Shown one piece after another: positions 25,661 to 32,523 of a stretch of DNA of 64,000 nt (positions within the stretch are counted from its first letter, which is position 1; the number at the start of each line of letters is the position of its first letter). The position numbers and the translations under genes are program-made. The notes below the pieces were generated by a model. That model saw only the letters and a list, made by a program, of their open reading frames with translations. It ran no database searches and had not been told where the DNA came from. The stretch is taken from the NCBI RefSeq assembly GCF_017798165.1, contig NZ_CP059068.1, positions 3,844,001-3,908,000 on the forward strand, in the 5' to 3' direction. The stretch comes from Rhodoferax sp. AJA081-3. GTDB lineage: Bacteria > Pseudomonadota > Gammaproteobacteria > Burkholderiales > Burkholderiaceae_C.

Positions 25661-26581
25661 ATGTTGCGAATGAACGCCCTGCACCGTTTGCCCAACCTGT
25701 CCGCCCTGCGCGCCTTTGAAGCCGCCGCACGGCACGAGAACTTTTCACGCGCCGCGGAAGAAATCCACGTGACACACGGTGCCATCAGCCACCAGGTGCG
25801 GGCGCTGGAGGCCGAGCTGGGTGTGCCCCTGTTCACCCGCAACGGCAAGCGTGTGGCCATCACTCCGCAGGGCCTGCGGTTTGCGCAAACCGTTCGCAAC
25901 GCCTTTGAGGACATTGCCGACGGCGTGCAGCAGGTGCGGGCCCACTCCCAGCAGAAGCGGCTGACCGTGTCCTGCCTGCCATCTTTTGCCGCCCGCTGGC
26001 TGGCGCCGCGCCTGGGCAAGTTCATCGAGGCCCACCCCGATACCGAGCTGGTGTTGCAGTCCAGCGGCCAACTGCAAGACCTGGTGCGCGATGGCATCGA
26101 TGTGGGCATCCGTTTTGGCAGCGGCCAGTACCCGGGCATGGAGGTGGAGTTGCTGATGGGTGACTCTTACTACCCGGTGGCCAGCCCGCGGTACCAGGGC
26201 GGCCAGTTACCCAAGAGCCCGGCGCAACTCAAAGGTGCGCGCTTGTTGTTGTCCGACGAGCCCTGGGCACCGTGGCTGCAGGCGGCCAAAGTGGCCATGA
26301 CCGAACCCACGGGGGGAGTGCGCTTCCAGGACATGTCGTTTGTGATCCGCGCTGCGCTGGATGGCGAGGGCATAGGCCTGGTGCGCCATGTGGTGGCCGA
26401 GCAGGAGATTGCCCAGGGCAGCCTGCTGCGCCTGTTTGACGTGGCGGTTAAATGCGAAAGCCAGTACTACCTGGCCTACTCGCCGGGTGCGTCGGAAAAG
26501 CCCCAGGTTGCGGCTTTCCTGGAATGGCTGCGGGGGGAGGTTGCGCGGTTCAAGGCCCAGGCTGGGGATTTGGTGGCTTAG
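25661..26581 (+). CDS. LysR family regulator, GcvA-like
   Basis: The 306-residue protein is of the GcvA/AmpR subgroup: RLPNLSALRAFEAAARHENFSRAAEEIHVTHGAISHQVRALE, then LTVSCLPSFAARWLAPRLG in the effector domain. It lies divergent to rarD, so rarD is the natural first target to consider. GcvA itself regulates glycine cleavage, but subgroup members regulate many pathways and the effector is unknown. ATG at 25661 or 25670 (MNAL) are both possible. Confidence 0.88.
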   Translation: MLRMNALHRLPNLSALRAFEAAARHENFSRAAEEIHVTHGAISHQVRALEAELGVPLFTRNGKRVAITPQGLRFAQTVRNAFEDIADGVQQVRAHSQQKRLTVSCLPSFAARWLAPRLGKFIEAHPDTELVLQSSGQLQDLVRDGIDVGIRFGSGQYPGMEVELLMGDSYYPVASPRYQGGQLPKSPAQLKGARLLLSDEPWAPWLQAAKVAMTEPTGGVRFQDMSFVIRAALDGEGIGLVRHVVAEQEIAQGSLLRLFDVAVKCESQYYLAYSPGASEKPQVAAFLEWLRGEVARFKAQAGDLVA

Positions 26582-26623
26582 GTTCTTGTCGTTCGTTCAT
26601 CCTATGGGGCATTGATGTGGGGG

Positions 26624-26717
26624 TGTAGCAGTCGGGTAGCGGGTTTTGCTCCGTGTCCCCCGCGCCCTTTGGGCGCTCCTCCTTTAACTGCGCAAAACCC
26701 ACTGCCCGACCGCTACA
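26624..26717. repeat. Dispersed structured element family 2, copy B
   Basis: Outer arms 26624-26649 and 26692-26717 are complementary over 26 bp with three mismatches, using a sequence unrelated to copy A except for the innermost TTTTGC/GCAAAA. The interior keeps TCCGTGTCCCCC and TCCTCCTTTAACTGC and has a different apical hairpin, GCGCCC-TTT-GGGCGC. It sits in the gene-free stretch 26582-26954. Confidence 0.85.
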
Positions 26718-26757
26718 CGCAGTTTGGCGTGCGGCGCGCGCAGAGGCAATGGTTCGA

Positions 26758-26849
26758 GCATCAGGCTTGGGGTGGCCGTTTTGCGCAGGTAAAGGAGGAG
26801 CCCGAAGGGCGGGGGACACGGAGCAAAACGGCTGCCCCATGCCTGCTGC
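26758..26849. repeat. Dispersed structured element family 2, copy C (reverse orientation)
   Basis: Arms 26758-26784 and 26823-26849 are complementary over 27 bp with four mismatches and are again of a different sequence from copies A and B. Read on the minus strand the interior has the same conserved strands and a shorter apical hairpin, GCCC-TTC-GGGC. It faces copy B 40 bases away and lies just upstream of argB. Confidence 0.85.
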
Positions 26850-26954
26850 GGGCAAGCAGCCAAAAACGTCGTCGGTTTTCGGTCAGCTTCGCACGCGTAC
26901 GATGCGGCACAATCCCGTCAATCTCCCTGCAACCCCACTGAGCGACACCAATCC

Positions 26955-27845
26955 ATGTCCGACACCACCCACATTGCCCCCCGCGACAAAGCCGAAATCC
27001 TGGCCCAGGCCCTGCCCTACATCCGCAAGTACCACGGCAAGACCATGGTTATCAAATACGGTGGCAACGCCATGACCGACCCGGCCCTGCAGGCCGACTT
27101 TGCCGAAGACGTGGTGCTCTTGAAGCTGGTCGGCATCAACCCGGTGGTCGTGCACGGCGGCGGCCCCCAGATTGAAAACGCCCTCAAACGCCTGGGCAAA
27201 AAAGGCGAGTTCATCCAGGGCATGCGTGTGACCGACGCCGAAACCATGGAAGTCGTGGAGTGGGTGCTGGGCGGCGAGGTGCAGCAGGACATCGTGGGCC
27301 TGATCAACCAGGCCGGTGGCAAGGCCGTGGGCCTGACCGGGCGCGACGGCGGCATGATACGCGCGCAAAAACTCAAGATGCTGGACAACACCGACCCCAA
27401 TGTGGAACACGATGTGGGGCAGGTCGGCGATATCGTCAGCGTGGACCCCAGCGTGGTCAAGGCCCTGCAGGACGACGCCTTCATCCCCGTCATCAGCCCC
27501 ATTGGTTTTGGCGAGAACAACGAGAGTTACAACATCAACGCCGACGTGGTGGCCGCCAAACTGGCCACCGTGCTCAAGGCCGAAAAACTGATGATGCTGA
27601 CCAATATCAGTGGTGTGCTGGACAAAAACGGCGAGCTGCTGGCCGACCTGACCGCGCGGCGCATCGACGAGTTGTTTGCCGACGGCACCATCAGCGGTGG
27701 CATGTTGCCCAAGATTGCCGGTGCGCTGGACGCTGCCAAGAGTGGTGTCAACGCGGTGCACATCATCGACGGGCGTGTGCCCCACGTGTTGCTGCTAGAA
27801 ATATTGACCGACCAGGCCTTTGGTACCATGATCCGATCCCATTAG
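26955..27845 (+). CDS. argB: Acetylglutamate kinase
   Basis: The 296-residue kinase phosphorylates N-acetyl-L-glutamate in arginine synthesis. Diagnostic segments are [43 protein letters not shown] near the N-terminus, [21 protein letters not shown], and the ATP region [16 protein letters not shown]. The Lys and Gly residues of the substrate site are intact. No strong ribosome site is visible before ATG 26955. The upstream 373-base stretch contains only repeat copies B and C. Confidence 0.97.
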   Translation: MSDTTHIAPRDKAEILAQALPYIRKYHGKTMVIKYGGNAMTDPALQADFAEDVVLLKLVGINPVVVHGGGPQIENALKRLGKKGEFIQGMRVTDAETMEVVEWVLGGEVQQDIVGLINQAGGKAVGLTGRDGGMIRAQKLKMLDNTDPNVEHDVGQVGDIVSVDPSVVKALQDDAFIPVISPIGFGENNESYNINADVVAAKLATVLKAEKLMMLTNISGVLDKNGELLADLTARRIDELFADGTISGGMLPKIAGALDAAKSGVNAVHIIDGRVPHVLLLEILTDQAFGTMIRSH

Positions 27846-27846
27846 G

Positions 27847-27903
27847 ATTGCTATTGTTGTTATAGCGATATAGGTCCATTTCACGAGGGCTGGAGGCCAA
27901 TTT
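27847..27903 (-). repeat. Dispersed repeat family 1, copy 2 (reverse)
   Basis: On the minus strand the copy reads AAATTGGCCTCCAGCCCTCG near its start and ends with TATAACAACAATAGCAAT, matching the block order of the other copies. On the plus strand its GGAGG at 27892-27896 sits eight bases before the ATG of the response-regulator gene and forms its ribosome-binding site. Confidence 0.75.
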
Positions 27904-27904
27904 C

Positions 27905-28630
27905 ATGCGACTCTTGTTGGTGGAAGACGATGTCATGGTGGCCAGCGGCATCAAGCTGGGGCTGACGGGCGCGGGCTACGCGGTGGACTGGGTGGGCAGC
28001 GCCGAACGTGCGCTGGAGGTCACCCGCTCCGAGGCCTTTGATCTGGCCGTCATCGACATCGGCCTGCCCGGCATGGACGGTCTGGAGCTGACCCAGAGCC
28101 TGCGCAAAGAAGGCCATGCCATGCCGGTGCTTATCTTGACAGCGCGTGACGCCCTGCAAGACCGGGTGCAGGGGCTGGACATGGGCGGCGACGACTACAT
28201 GGTCAAACCGTTCGAGTTGCCCGAGCTGTTGGCCCGCCTGCGCGCACTCTTGCGCCGCTCACAGGCCGCTACCTCGGCCACGCTGAGTTTTGGCCCGCTG
28301 GAGCTGGACACGGCGTTACGCCAGGCCAGCGTACGCAGCCCGGATGGCGCCAGCCAGCCCATCGAGCTGGGCCCGCGCGAATGGACGGTGATGGAATACC
28401 TGATGCTGCAGGCCCCCAAACCGGCCAACAAAGACAAACTGCTACAGGCCCTGACTGGCTGGGACAAGGAAATCACGCCCAATGCGGTGGAGGTCTACAT
28501 CTCCCGCCTGCGCGGCAAGCTGGAGCCCCACGGCCTGGCGCTGCGCTCCATCCGCGGCTTTGGTTACCGGCTGGAGCTTTTGAACCCGCCCACGGCAGCT
28601 GGCCCTGCAGCACCTGCACCCGCTGAGTGA
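27905..28630 (+). CDS. OmpR/QseB-type response regulator
   Basis: The 241-residue regulator has a receiver (MRLLLVEDD, phospho-acceptor in LAVIDIGLPGMDG near D51, MPVLILTARDAL, GADDY-like GGDDYMVKPF) and a C-terminal winged-helix DNA-binding domain ending SIRGFGYRLE. It forms an operon with the sensor gene, whose ATG overlaps its stop (TGATG). The translation signal GGAGG is provided by a dispersed repeat. Relatives include QseB, TctD and PmrA; the stimulus is unknown. Confidence 0.93.
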   Translation: MRLLLVEDDVMVASGIKLGLTGAGYAVDWVGSAERALEVTRSEAFDLAVIDIGLPGMDGLELTQSLRKEGHAMPVLILTARDALQDRVQGLDMGGDDYMVKPFELPELLARLRALLRRSQAATSATLSFGPLELDTALRQASVRSPDGASQPIELGPREWTVMEYLMLQAPKPANKDKLLQALTGWDKEITPNAVEVYISRLRGKLEPHGLALRSIRGFGYRLELLNPPTAAGPAAPAPAE

Positions 28631-30105
28631 TGCCTTCTGCGCAAGTCGGCATGGCTTCGGGTTTGCAGCGGCGGCTGCTGCTGTTGCTGCTGGCGCCCCT
28701 GCTGCTGCTGGCGGCGCTGAACACGTGGTTTGACTTTCGATCCGCCGACAGCGCCGCGCTGGAGCAAGACCGCCAGCTGCTAGCCATGGTGCCCATGATG
28801 GCTGCGTCTGTAGTGGCCCGCGGCGCCACCGACGACGCGCCACCGGTGCTGCTGATGGCCCCGCCACTGGAAGACTTTTTAGCCCAACGCCCTAGCCTGT
28901 CCGCCTATGCCTTTGTGGCCCGTGAAGGCAGCGTTCTGGTGGGCGACAGCTGGCTCAGCGGCATGCCACCGGCCACTGGAGAGCCCGAGTTTTCCAGCCA
29001 GGAGTTTGACGGCGTGACCTACCGCATCGTCAGCCAGCGTGTGCACACCGTGGCCGGTGACCTGGTGCTGCGCCTGGCCGACGGCTCGGACCCGCGCCAG
29101 CAGTGGCTGCGTCTGTTGTGGCTCAAGGTGGGCTTGCCCAACCTGGTGCTGGCGGTGGCGGCCTTTTTTGCGGTGAACTGGGCAGTGCGCCGGGCACTGC
29201 GCCCCTTGATCGAGTTGAAAGAGGCGGTGGAGAGCCGTTCGCCCCGGGACCTGTCGGCGCTGGACGCCGAGGGTTCGCCCGACGAGGTGCGCCCGCTGGT
29301 GCTGTCGCTGAACCGCCTGTTCGACCTGGTCAACGCCCAGGCCGAGAGCCAGCGCCGCTTTGTGGCAGACGCAGCCCACCAGTTGCGCACACCACTGGCC
29401 GGCCTGCAGGCCCAGGTAGAGGCTTGGGCGCAGGCGGTGGGGGCCACCGCAGCCAAGGCCCACCCCGAACATGTCTATATGGAAAATAGCCATCTAGCCC
29501 CCGCAGAACTTGAAGGTATCGCTATCACTTTGGAAGCAAGCCAGGTTTTCAAGTTGCGCCAGGCGGTGCGCCGTACCTCACAACTGGCCAACCAGCTGCT
29601 GGCCCTGTCACGCGCAGACGCCCGCAGCGCCAACACCCAGGCCATGCAGCGGGTGGACCTGCGCCAACTGTGCGAGATGCTGCTGGAAACCCACCTGGAC
29701 GCCGCATCCGCCAAGGAAATGGATCTGGGGCTGGAAGCCGTGGACGTGCATGCGACCGGCCACGAATGGCTGCTGCGCGAGCTGCTGGGCAACCTGTTGG
29801 ACAACGCCATCCGTTACACGCCACGCGGTGGCGCCATCACCCTGCGCTGCGGCTGGGCGCAGGAGCCCGGCATGGATGCTGCCCAGCCCTTTTTGGAGGT
29901 GGAAGACAACGGCCCCGGCGTGCCGGTGGCCGAGCGCACCCGCATGCTGGAGCGTTTCTACCGCCTGACCGGTACGCAGGGTGAGGGCAGTGGCCTGGGC
30001 CTTGCCATCGCCGAAGAAATCGCCCGCGTGCACCACAGCCATTTGCAGGTGCTGGATGGGCATGGCGGGCGGGGCTTGCGGATGCGGTTGAGCTTGCCGG
30101 CATAG
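28630..30105 (+). CDS. TctE/QseC-type sensor histidine kinase with a repeat-derived insertion
   Basis: The 491-residue sensor has TM1 near residues 15-33, a periplasmic region, TM2 near residues 165-185, HAMP, HisKA (RRFVADAAHQLRTPLAGLQAQVEAW, His near residue 254), and HATPase motifs (LLGNLLDNAIRYTP, VEDNGPGVP, EGSGLGLAIAEEIA). Between the two HisKA helices, residues about 285-303 are the translation of a family 1 dispersed repeat. They interrupt an alignment that otherwise resumes at LRQAVRRTSQLANQLLALSRADA. The insertion keeps the frame and falls in the loop of the dimerisation hairpin, so the kinase may be active. GTG 28627 is an alternative start. Confidence 0.9.
   Translation: MPSAQVGMASGLQRRLLLLLLAPLLLLAALNTWFDFRSADSAALEQDRQLLAMVPMMAASVVARGATDDAPPVLLMAPPLEDFLAQRPSLSAYAFVAREGSVLVGDSWLSGMPPATGEPEFSSQEFDGVTYRIVSQRVHTVAGDLVLRLADGSDPRQQWLRLLWLKVGLPNLVLAVAAFFAVNWAVRRALRPLIELKEAVESRSPRDLSALDAEGSPDEVRPLVLSLNRLFDLVNAQAESQRRFVADAAHQLRTPLAGLQAQVEAWAQAVGATAAKAHPEHVYMENSHLAPAELEGIAITLEASQVFKLRQAVRRTSQLANQLLALSRADARSANTQAMQRVDLRQLCEMLLETHLDAASAKEMDLGLEAVDVHATGHEWLLRELLGNLLDNAIRYTPRGGAITLRCGWAQEPGMDAAQPFLEVEDNGPGVPVAERTRMLERFYRLTGTQGEGSGLGLAIAEEIARVHHSHLQVLDGHGGRGLRMRLSLPA
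29483..29537 (+). repeat. Dispersed repeat family 1, copy 3 (inside a histidine kinase gene)
   Basis: AAAATAGCCATCTAGCCCCC followed by a variable middle and GCTATCACTTTGGAAGCA align block for block with copies at 19587 and 40833. It is translated as part of the HisKA domain. Confidence 0.75.
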
Positions 30106-30118
30106 TCTCGTAAAATCA

Positions 30119-30138
30119 AACTAGTTCAATAAACTAGT
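30119..30138. promoter_or_regulatory. Probable autoregulatory operator of the Phd/VapC pair
   Basis: Two ACTAGT palindromes (30120-30125 and 30133-30138), 13 bp centre to centre, lie in an AT-rich stretch just before the antitoxin start. Paired short palindromes are typical operator sites for Phd/YefM antitoxins. Confidence 0.6.
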
Positions 30139-30144
30139 CATATC

Positions 30145-30468
30145 ATGCAAACGCCTCCTACACTATCGCCAGCAAATGCTTGGCGACTGCAAGACGCCAA
30201 GGCGCAATTCAGCGAGTTGGTGGACAACGCCATGCGTGGCGTGCCCCAGCACGTCACGCGGCGTGGAAAACAAGCCGTGGTGGTGCTGTCGGAGGCAGAT
30301 TTCGAGGCACTGCAGAGAAATGCGGCCGCCAAGCAACCCAGGGGCCTGATCGAACACTTGCTGGCCATTCCAAAGACGCCCGTGCCTTATCAGTCCAAAG
30401 AGCGCACGGTAGCGGACGCAGAGTTCCCCCGCCTTGACCTGCAGCCACGGGAGATTGACTTTTCATGA
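30145..30468 (+). CDS. Phd/YefM family antitoxin
   Basis: The 107-residue protein has the Phd/YefM N-terminal DNA-binding fold (NAWRLQDAKAQFSELVDNAMRGVPQHVTRRGKQAVVVLSEADFEAL) and a flexible C-terminus (residues 70-107) that would wrap the toxin. It neutralises the PIN-domain toxin encoded downstream, whose ATG overlaps its stop by four bases, and should repress its own promoter through the ACTAGT sites. The module is inserted between the two-component system and slmA. Confidence 0.9.
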   Translation: MQTPPTLSPANAWRLQDAKAQFSELVDNAMRGVPQHVTRRGKQAVVVLSEADFEALQRNAAAKQPRGLIEHLLAIPKTPVPYQSKERTVADAEFPRLDLQPREIDFS

Positions 30469-30875
30469 TCCTGCTCGATACCGTGGTTCTGTCGGAGTTG
30501 CGCAAGACAAAGCCGAATGCCAATGTGACAAACTATCTCAAAGCGCAGGCCGAAGGCACCACATTCCTAAGTGCCTTGTCGATTGGTGAAATTGAAGCTG
30601 GCATTGAACGTCAGCGCGGTCACAATCCCGCGTTTGCGGACGAACTGGCGCAATGGTTGGTGGCATTGGAGCTGCAGTTCTCACAGTACATATTGCCGGT
30701 GACCCCTGCGATCGCCAAACTATGGGGGCGGCTGTGTGTGCAGACCGGTAACAAGGGGATAGACAACCTGATCGCTGCAACCGCGCTATGCCACAACCTC
30801 AGCGTTGTCACGCGCAATACCAAACACTTTGAACCTACGGGTGTTCGGGTGTTGAATCCGTTCGACGCGCAGTAA
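30465..30875 (+). CDS. VapC/FitB-like PIN-domain toxin
   Basis: The 136-residue PIN nuclease has acidic residues in the expected order: D5 in MILLDTVVLSELRK, E in SIGEIEAGIE near residue 44, and D in NKGIDNLIAATA near residue 104. VTRNTKHF, which replaces the common VTRNxxDF, follows. PIN toxins cut tRNA or rRNA with Mg2+. The N-terminal motif and pairing with a Phd-type antitoxin match FitB/StbB-like members. It appears intact. Confidence 0.9.
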   Translation: MILLDTVVLSELRKTKPNANVTNYLKAQAEGTTFLSALSIGEIEAGIERQRGHNPAFADELAQWLVALELQFSQYILPVTPAIAKLWGRLCVQTGNKGIDNLIAATALCHNLSVVTRNTKHFEPTGVRVLNPFDAQ

Positions 30876-30951
30876 TCAGCGTCGATTGGTGTGCGTATTA
30901 ACCCTTGCCACCCCTATGCGAGAATGATTTATCACCATCGCTTTGTGCACC

Positions 30952-31656
30952 ATGCCAGACGCCCTTACCCAGTCCCCTGAGCCATTAGAAGACCAGGCAG
31001 CAGCCGGGCAGGCGTCCGACGCGCTGCCTGCGCCCGCCACCACCACCACCCGCAAACGCCCCAAGCCCGGCGAGCGCCGGGTGCAGATCTTGCAGGCCCT
31101 GGCCAGCATGCTGGAGCAGCCCAGTGGTGAGCGCATCACCACCGCCGCACTGGCGGCCCGGCTCGATGTCAGTGAGGCGGCCTTGTACCGCCACTTCGCC
31201 AGCAAGGCGCAGATGTTTGAAGGCCTGATCGAGTTCATCGAACAAAGCGTGTTCTCGCTGGTCAACCAGATCGTGGAACGTGAGCAGGCAAATGCCGATG
31301 GCGCGGCCGATGTGGGCCAGCGCCAGGCCGCCAAACTGATTGCCATGGTGCTGCAGTTCGCCGAGAAAAACCCCGGCATGGCCCGCGTCATGGTGGGGGA
31401 TGCGCTGGTGTTTGAGAACGAACGCCTGATCGCCCGCATGAACCAGTTCTTCGACAAGATAGAAGCCACGCTCAAGCAGTGCCTGCGCGACGGTGCCGCG
31501 TCTGATGCCTCGGCCACGCCCACCGTGGACGCGCAGGTGCGTGCCTCGGTGCTGGCGGCTTTTGTGGGGGGGCGTCTGCAGCGGTTTGTGCGCTCAGGCT
31601 ACAAACGCCTGCCGTCCGAAAACCTGGAAGCCAGCCTGCGGGTGCTGCTGGGGTAA
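30952..31656 (+). CDS. slmA: Nucleoid occlusion factor SlmA
   Basis: The 234-residue TetR-like protein matches SlmA: RRVQILQALASMLEQPSGERITTAALAARLDVSEAALYRHFASKAQMFEGLIEFIEQSVFS, then FAEKNPGMARVMVGDALVFENERL. SlmA binds chromosomal sites and blocks FtsZ ring assembly over the nucleoid. A Pro/Ala/Thr-rich N-terminal tail of about 40 residues precedes the DNA-binding domain. ATG 30952 is chosen over TTG 30943. An argB to slmA neighbourhood is, as I recall, common in Burkholderiales; here the sensor pair and toxin-antitoxin module lie between them. Confidence 0.92.
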   Translation: MPDALTQSPEPLEDQAAAGQASDALPAPATTTTRKRPKPGERRVQILQALASMLEQPSGERITTAALAARLDVSEAALYRHFASKAQMFEGLIEFIEQSVFSLVNQIVEREQANADGAADVGQRQAAKLIAMVLQFAEKNPGMARVMVGDALVFENERLIARMNQFFDKIEATLKQCLRDGAASDASATPTVDAQVRASVLAAFVGGRLQRFVRSGYKRLPSENLEASLRVLLG

Positions 31657-31728
31657 ACCCATGCCCGGTTTAGAAAACCGGCTCTAGACCACAAAAAAAT
31701 TTCCCGGCGCGGGGTGTAATGCATGCAG

Positions 31729-31748
31729 AATAGCACGATCGTTCTATT
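31729..31748. promoter_or_regulatory. TetR-type palindromic operator of the beta-oxidation cluster
   Basis: The 20-bp near-perfect palindrome AATAGCACGA-TCGTTCTATT (one mismatched pair) is centred on CGATCG, upstream of the TetR gene and the fatty-acid genes. Betaproteobacterial fatty-acid regulators of the TetR family (FadP type) are known to control such clusters; assignment to FadP is inferred. Confidence 0.7.
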
Positions 31749-31901
31749 TTGTAGTACATTGCGTCCATATCTATCGCGTCACTCTCCGCCAAGCTGATCC
31801 GCAAAGCCCGCCCGGCCGAAGCGCGCGCCGCCGCTTCTGCGGCCGGCAAGTCCCCCTCGGGGCGTGCCCTGCAAAAGGGCCAGCAAACCAAGCTGGCCAT
31901 T

Positions 31902-32486
31902 GTGGATGCCGCGCTGAGCCTGGCCACCCAGATTGGCCTGGAAGGCCTGAGCATCGGCGCCCTGGCCGAGGCCACCAATATGAGCAAGTCGGGTGTTTTC
32001 GCACACTTTGGCTCGCGGGAAGAACTGCAGATCTCGGTCATCCACCAGTATTTCGCGCTGTTTGAGCGTGACGTGTTTTATGTGGCCATGGAGCAGCCCC
32101 GCGGCCTGCCCCGCGTCAAGGCCCTGTTTGCCAACTGGATGAAGCTGGTGGCCGAGGAGATCCAGGCCGGCTGCATCTTCATCAGCGGCGCCGTCGAGTT
32201 TGACGACCGCCCCGGCCCCGTGCGCGACGCGCTGGCCACATCCGTACAGACCTGGCTGGCGGCCATGAACCGCTCCATCGTGCTGGCCAAGGCCTGCGGC
32301 GACCTGCGTGCCGATGTCGACGAAGAACAAATGGCGTTCGAGATCCACGGCCTGATCCTGGCCCTGCATTACGAAGCCCGTTTCCTGAACAAGCCTGGCT
32401 CGATAGAGCGTGCCAACAAAGGCTTTGAAAACATCCTGGCGCGTTACGGTGCCAAGACCCCATCCACTTCCAAATCCACAACCTGA
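31902..32486 (+). CDS. TetR family regulator of fatty-acid degradation (start uncertain)
   Basis: At least 194 residues with a TetR helix-turn-helix (LEGLSIGALAEATNMSKSGVFAHFGSREELQ) and an all-helical effector domain. From the GTG at 31902 the protein would begin inside the first conserved helix (VDAALSLATQIG). The same frame stays open upstream to 31755 and encodes plausible N-terminal sequence (SLSAKLIRKARPAEARAAAS), but contains no ATG, GTG or TTG; an ATA at 31767 may be a decayed start. The gene precedes the acyl-CoA dehydrogenase gene by 37 bases and the palindrome at 31729 suggests autoregulation. Confidence 0.8.
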   Translation: MDAALSLATQIGLEGLSIGALAEATNMSKSGVFAHFGSREELQISVIHQYFALFERDVFYVAMEQPRGLPRVKALFANWMKLVAEEIQAGCIFISGAVEFDDRPGPVRDALATSVQTWLAAMNRSIVLAKACGDLRADVDEEQMAFEIHGLILALHYEARFLNKPGSIERANKGFENILARYGAKTPSTSKSTT

Positions 32487-32523
32487 TTTTTTCCGAATCA
32501 CTGTTCCACAAGGAGTTATCGAT

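Noticed and set aside
26612..27075. Frames across the 26.6-27.0 kb spacer as genes
   Set aside because: They are translations of the family 2 hairpin elements ([14 protein letters not shown]-type peptides), which recur in different contexts and have no ribosome-site or domain support.
31665..31681. CCGGTTT-AGA-AAACCGG hairpin after slmA as a terminator
   Set aside because: No T-run follows directly and the stem is only seven pairs, so I could not support it.
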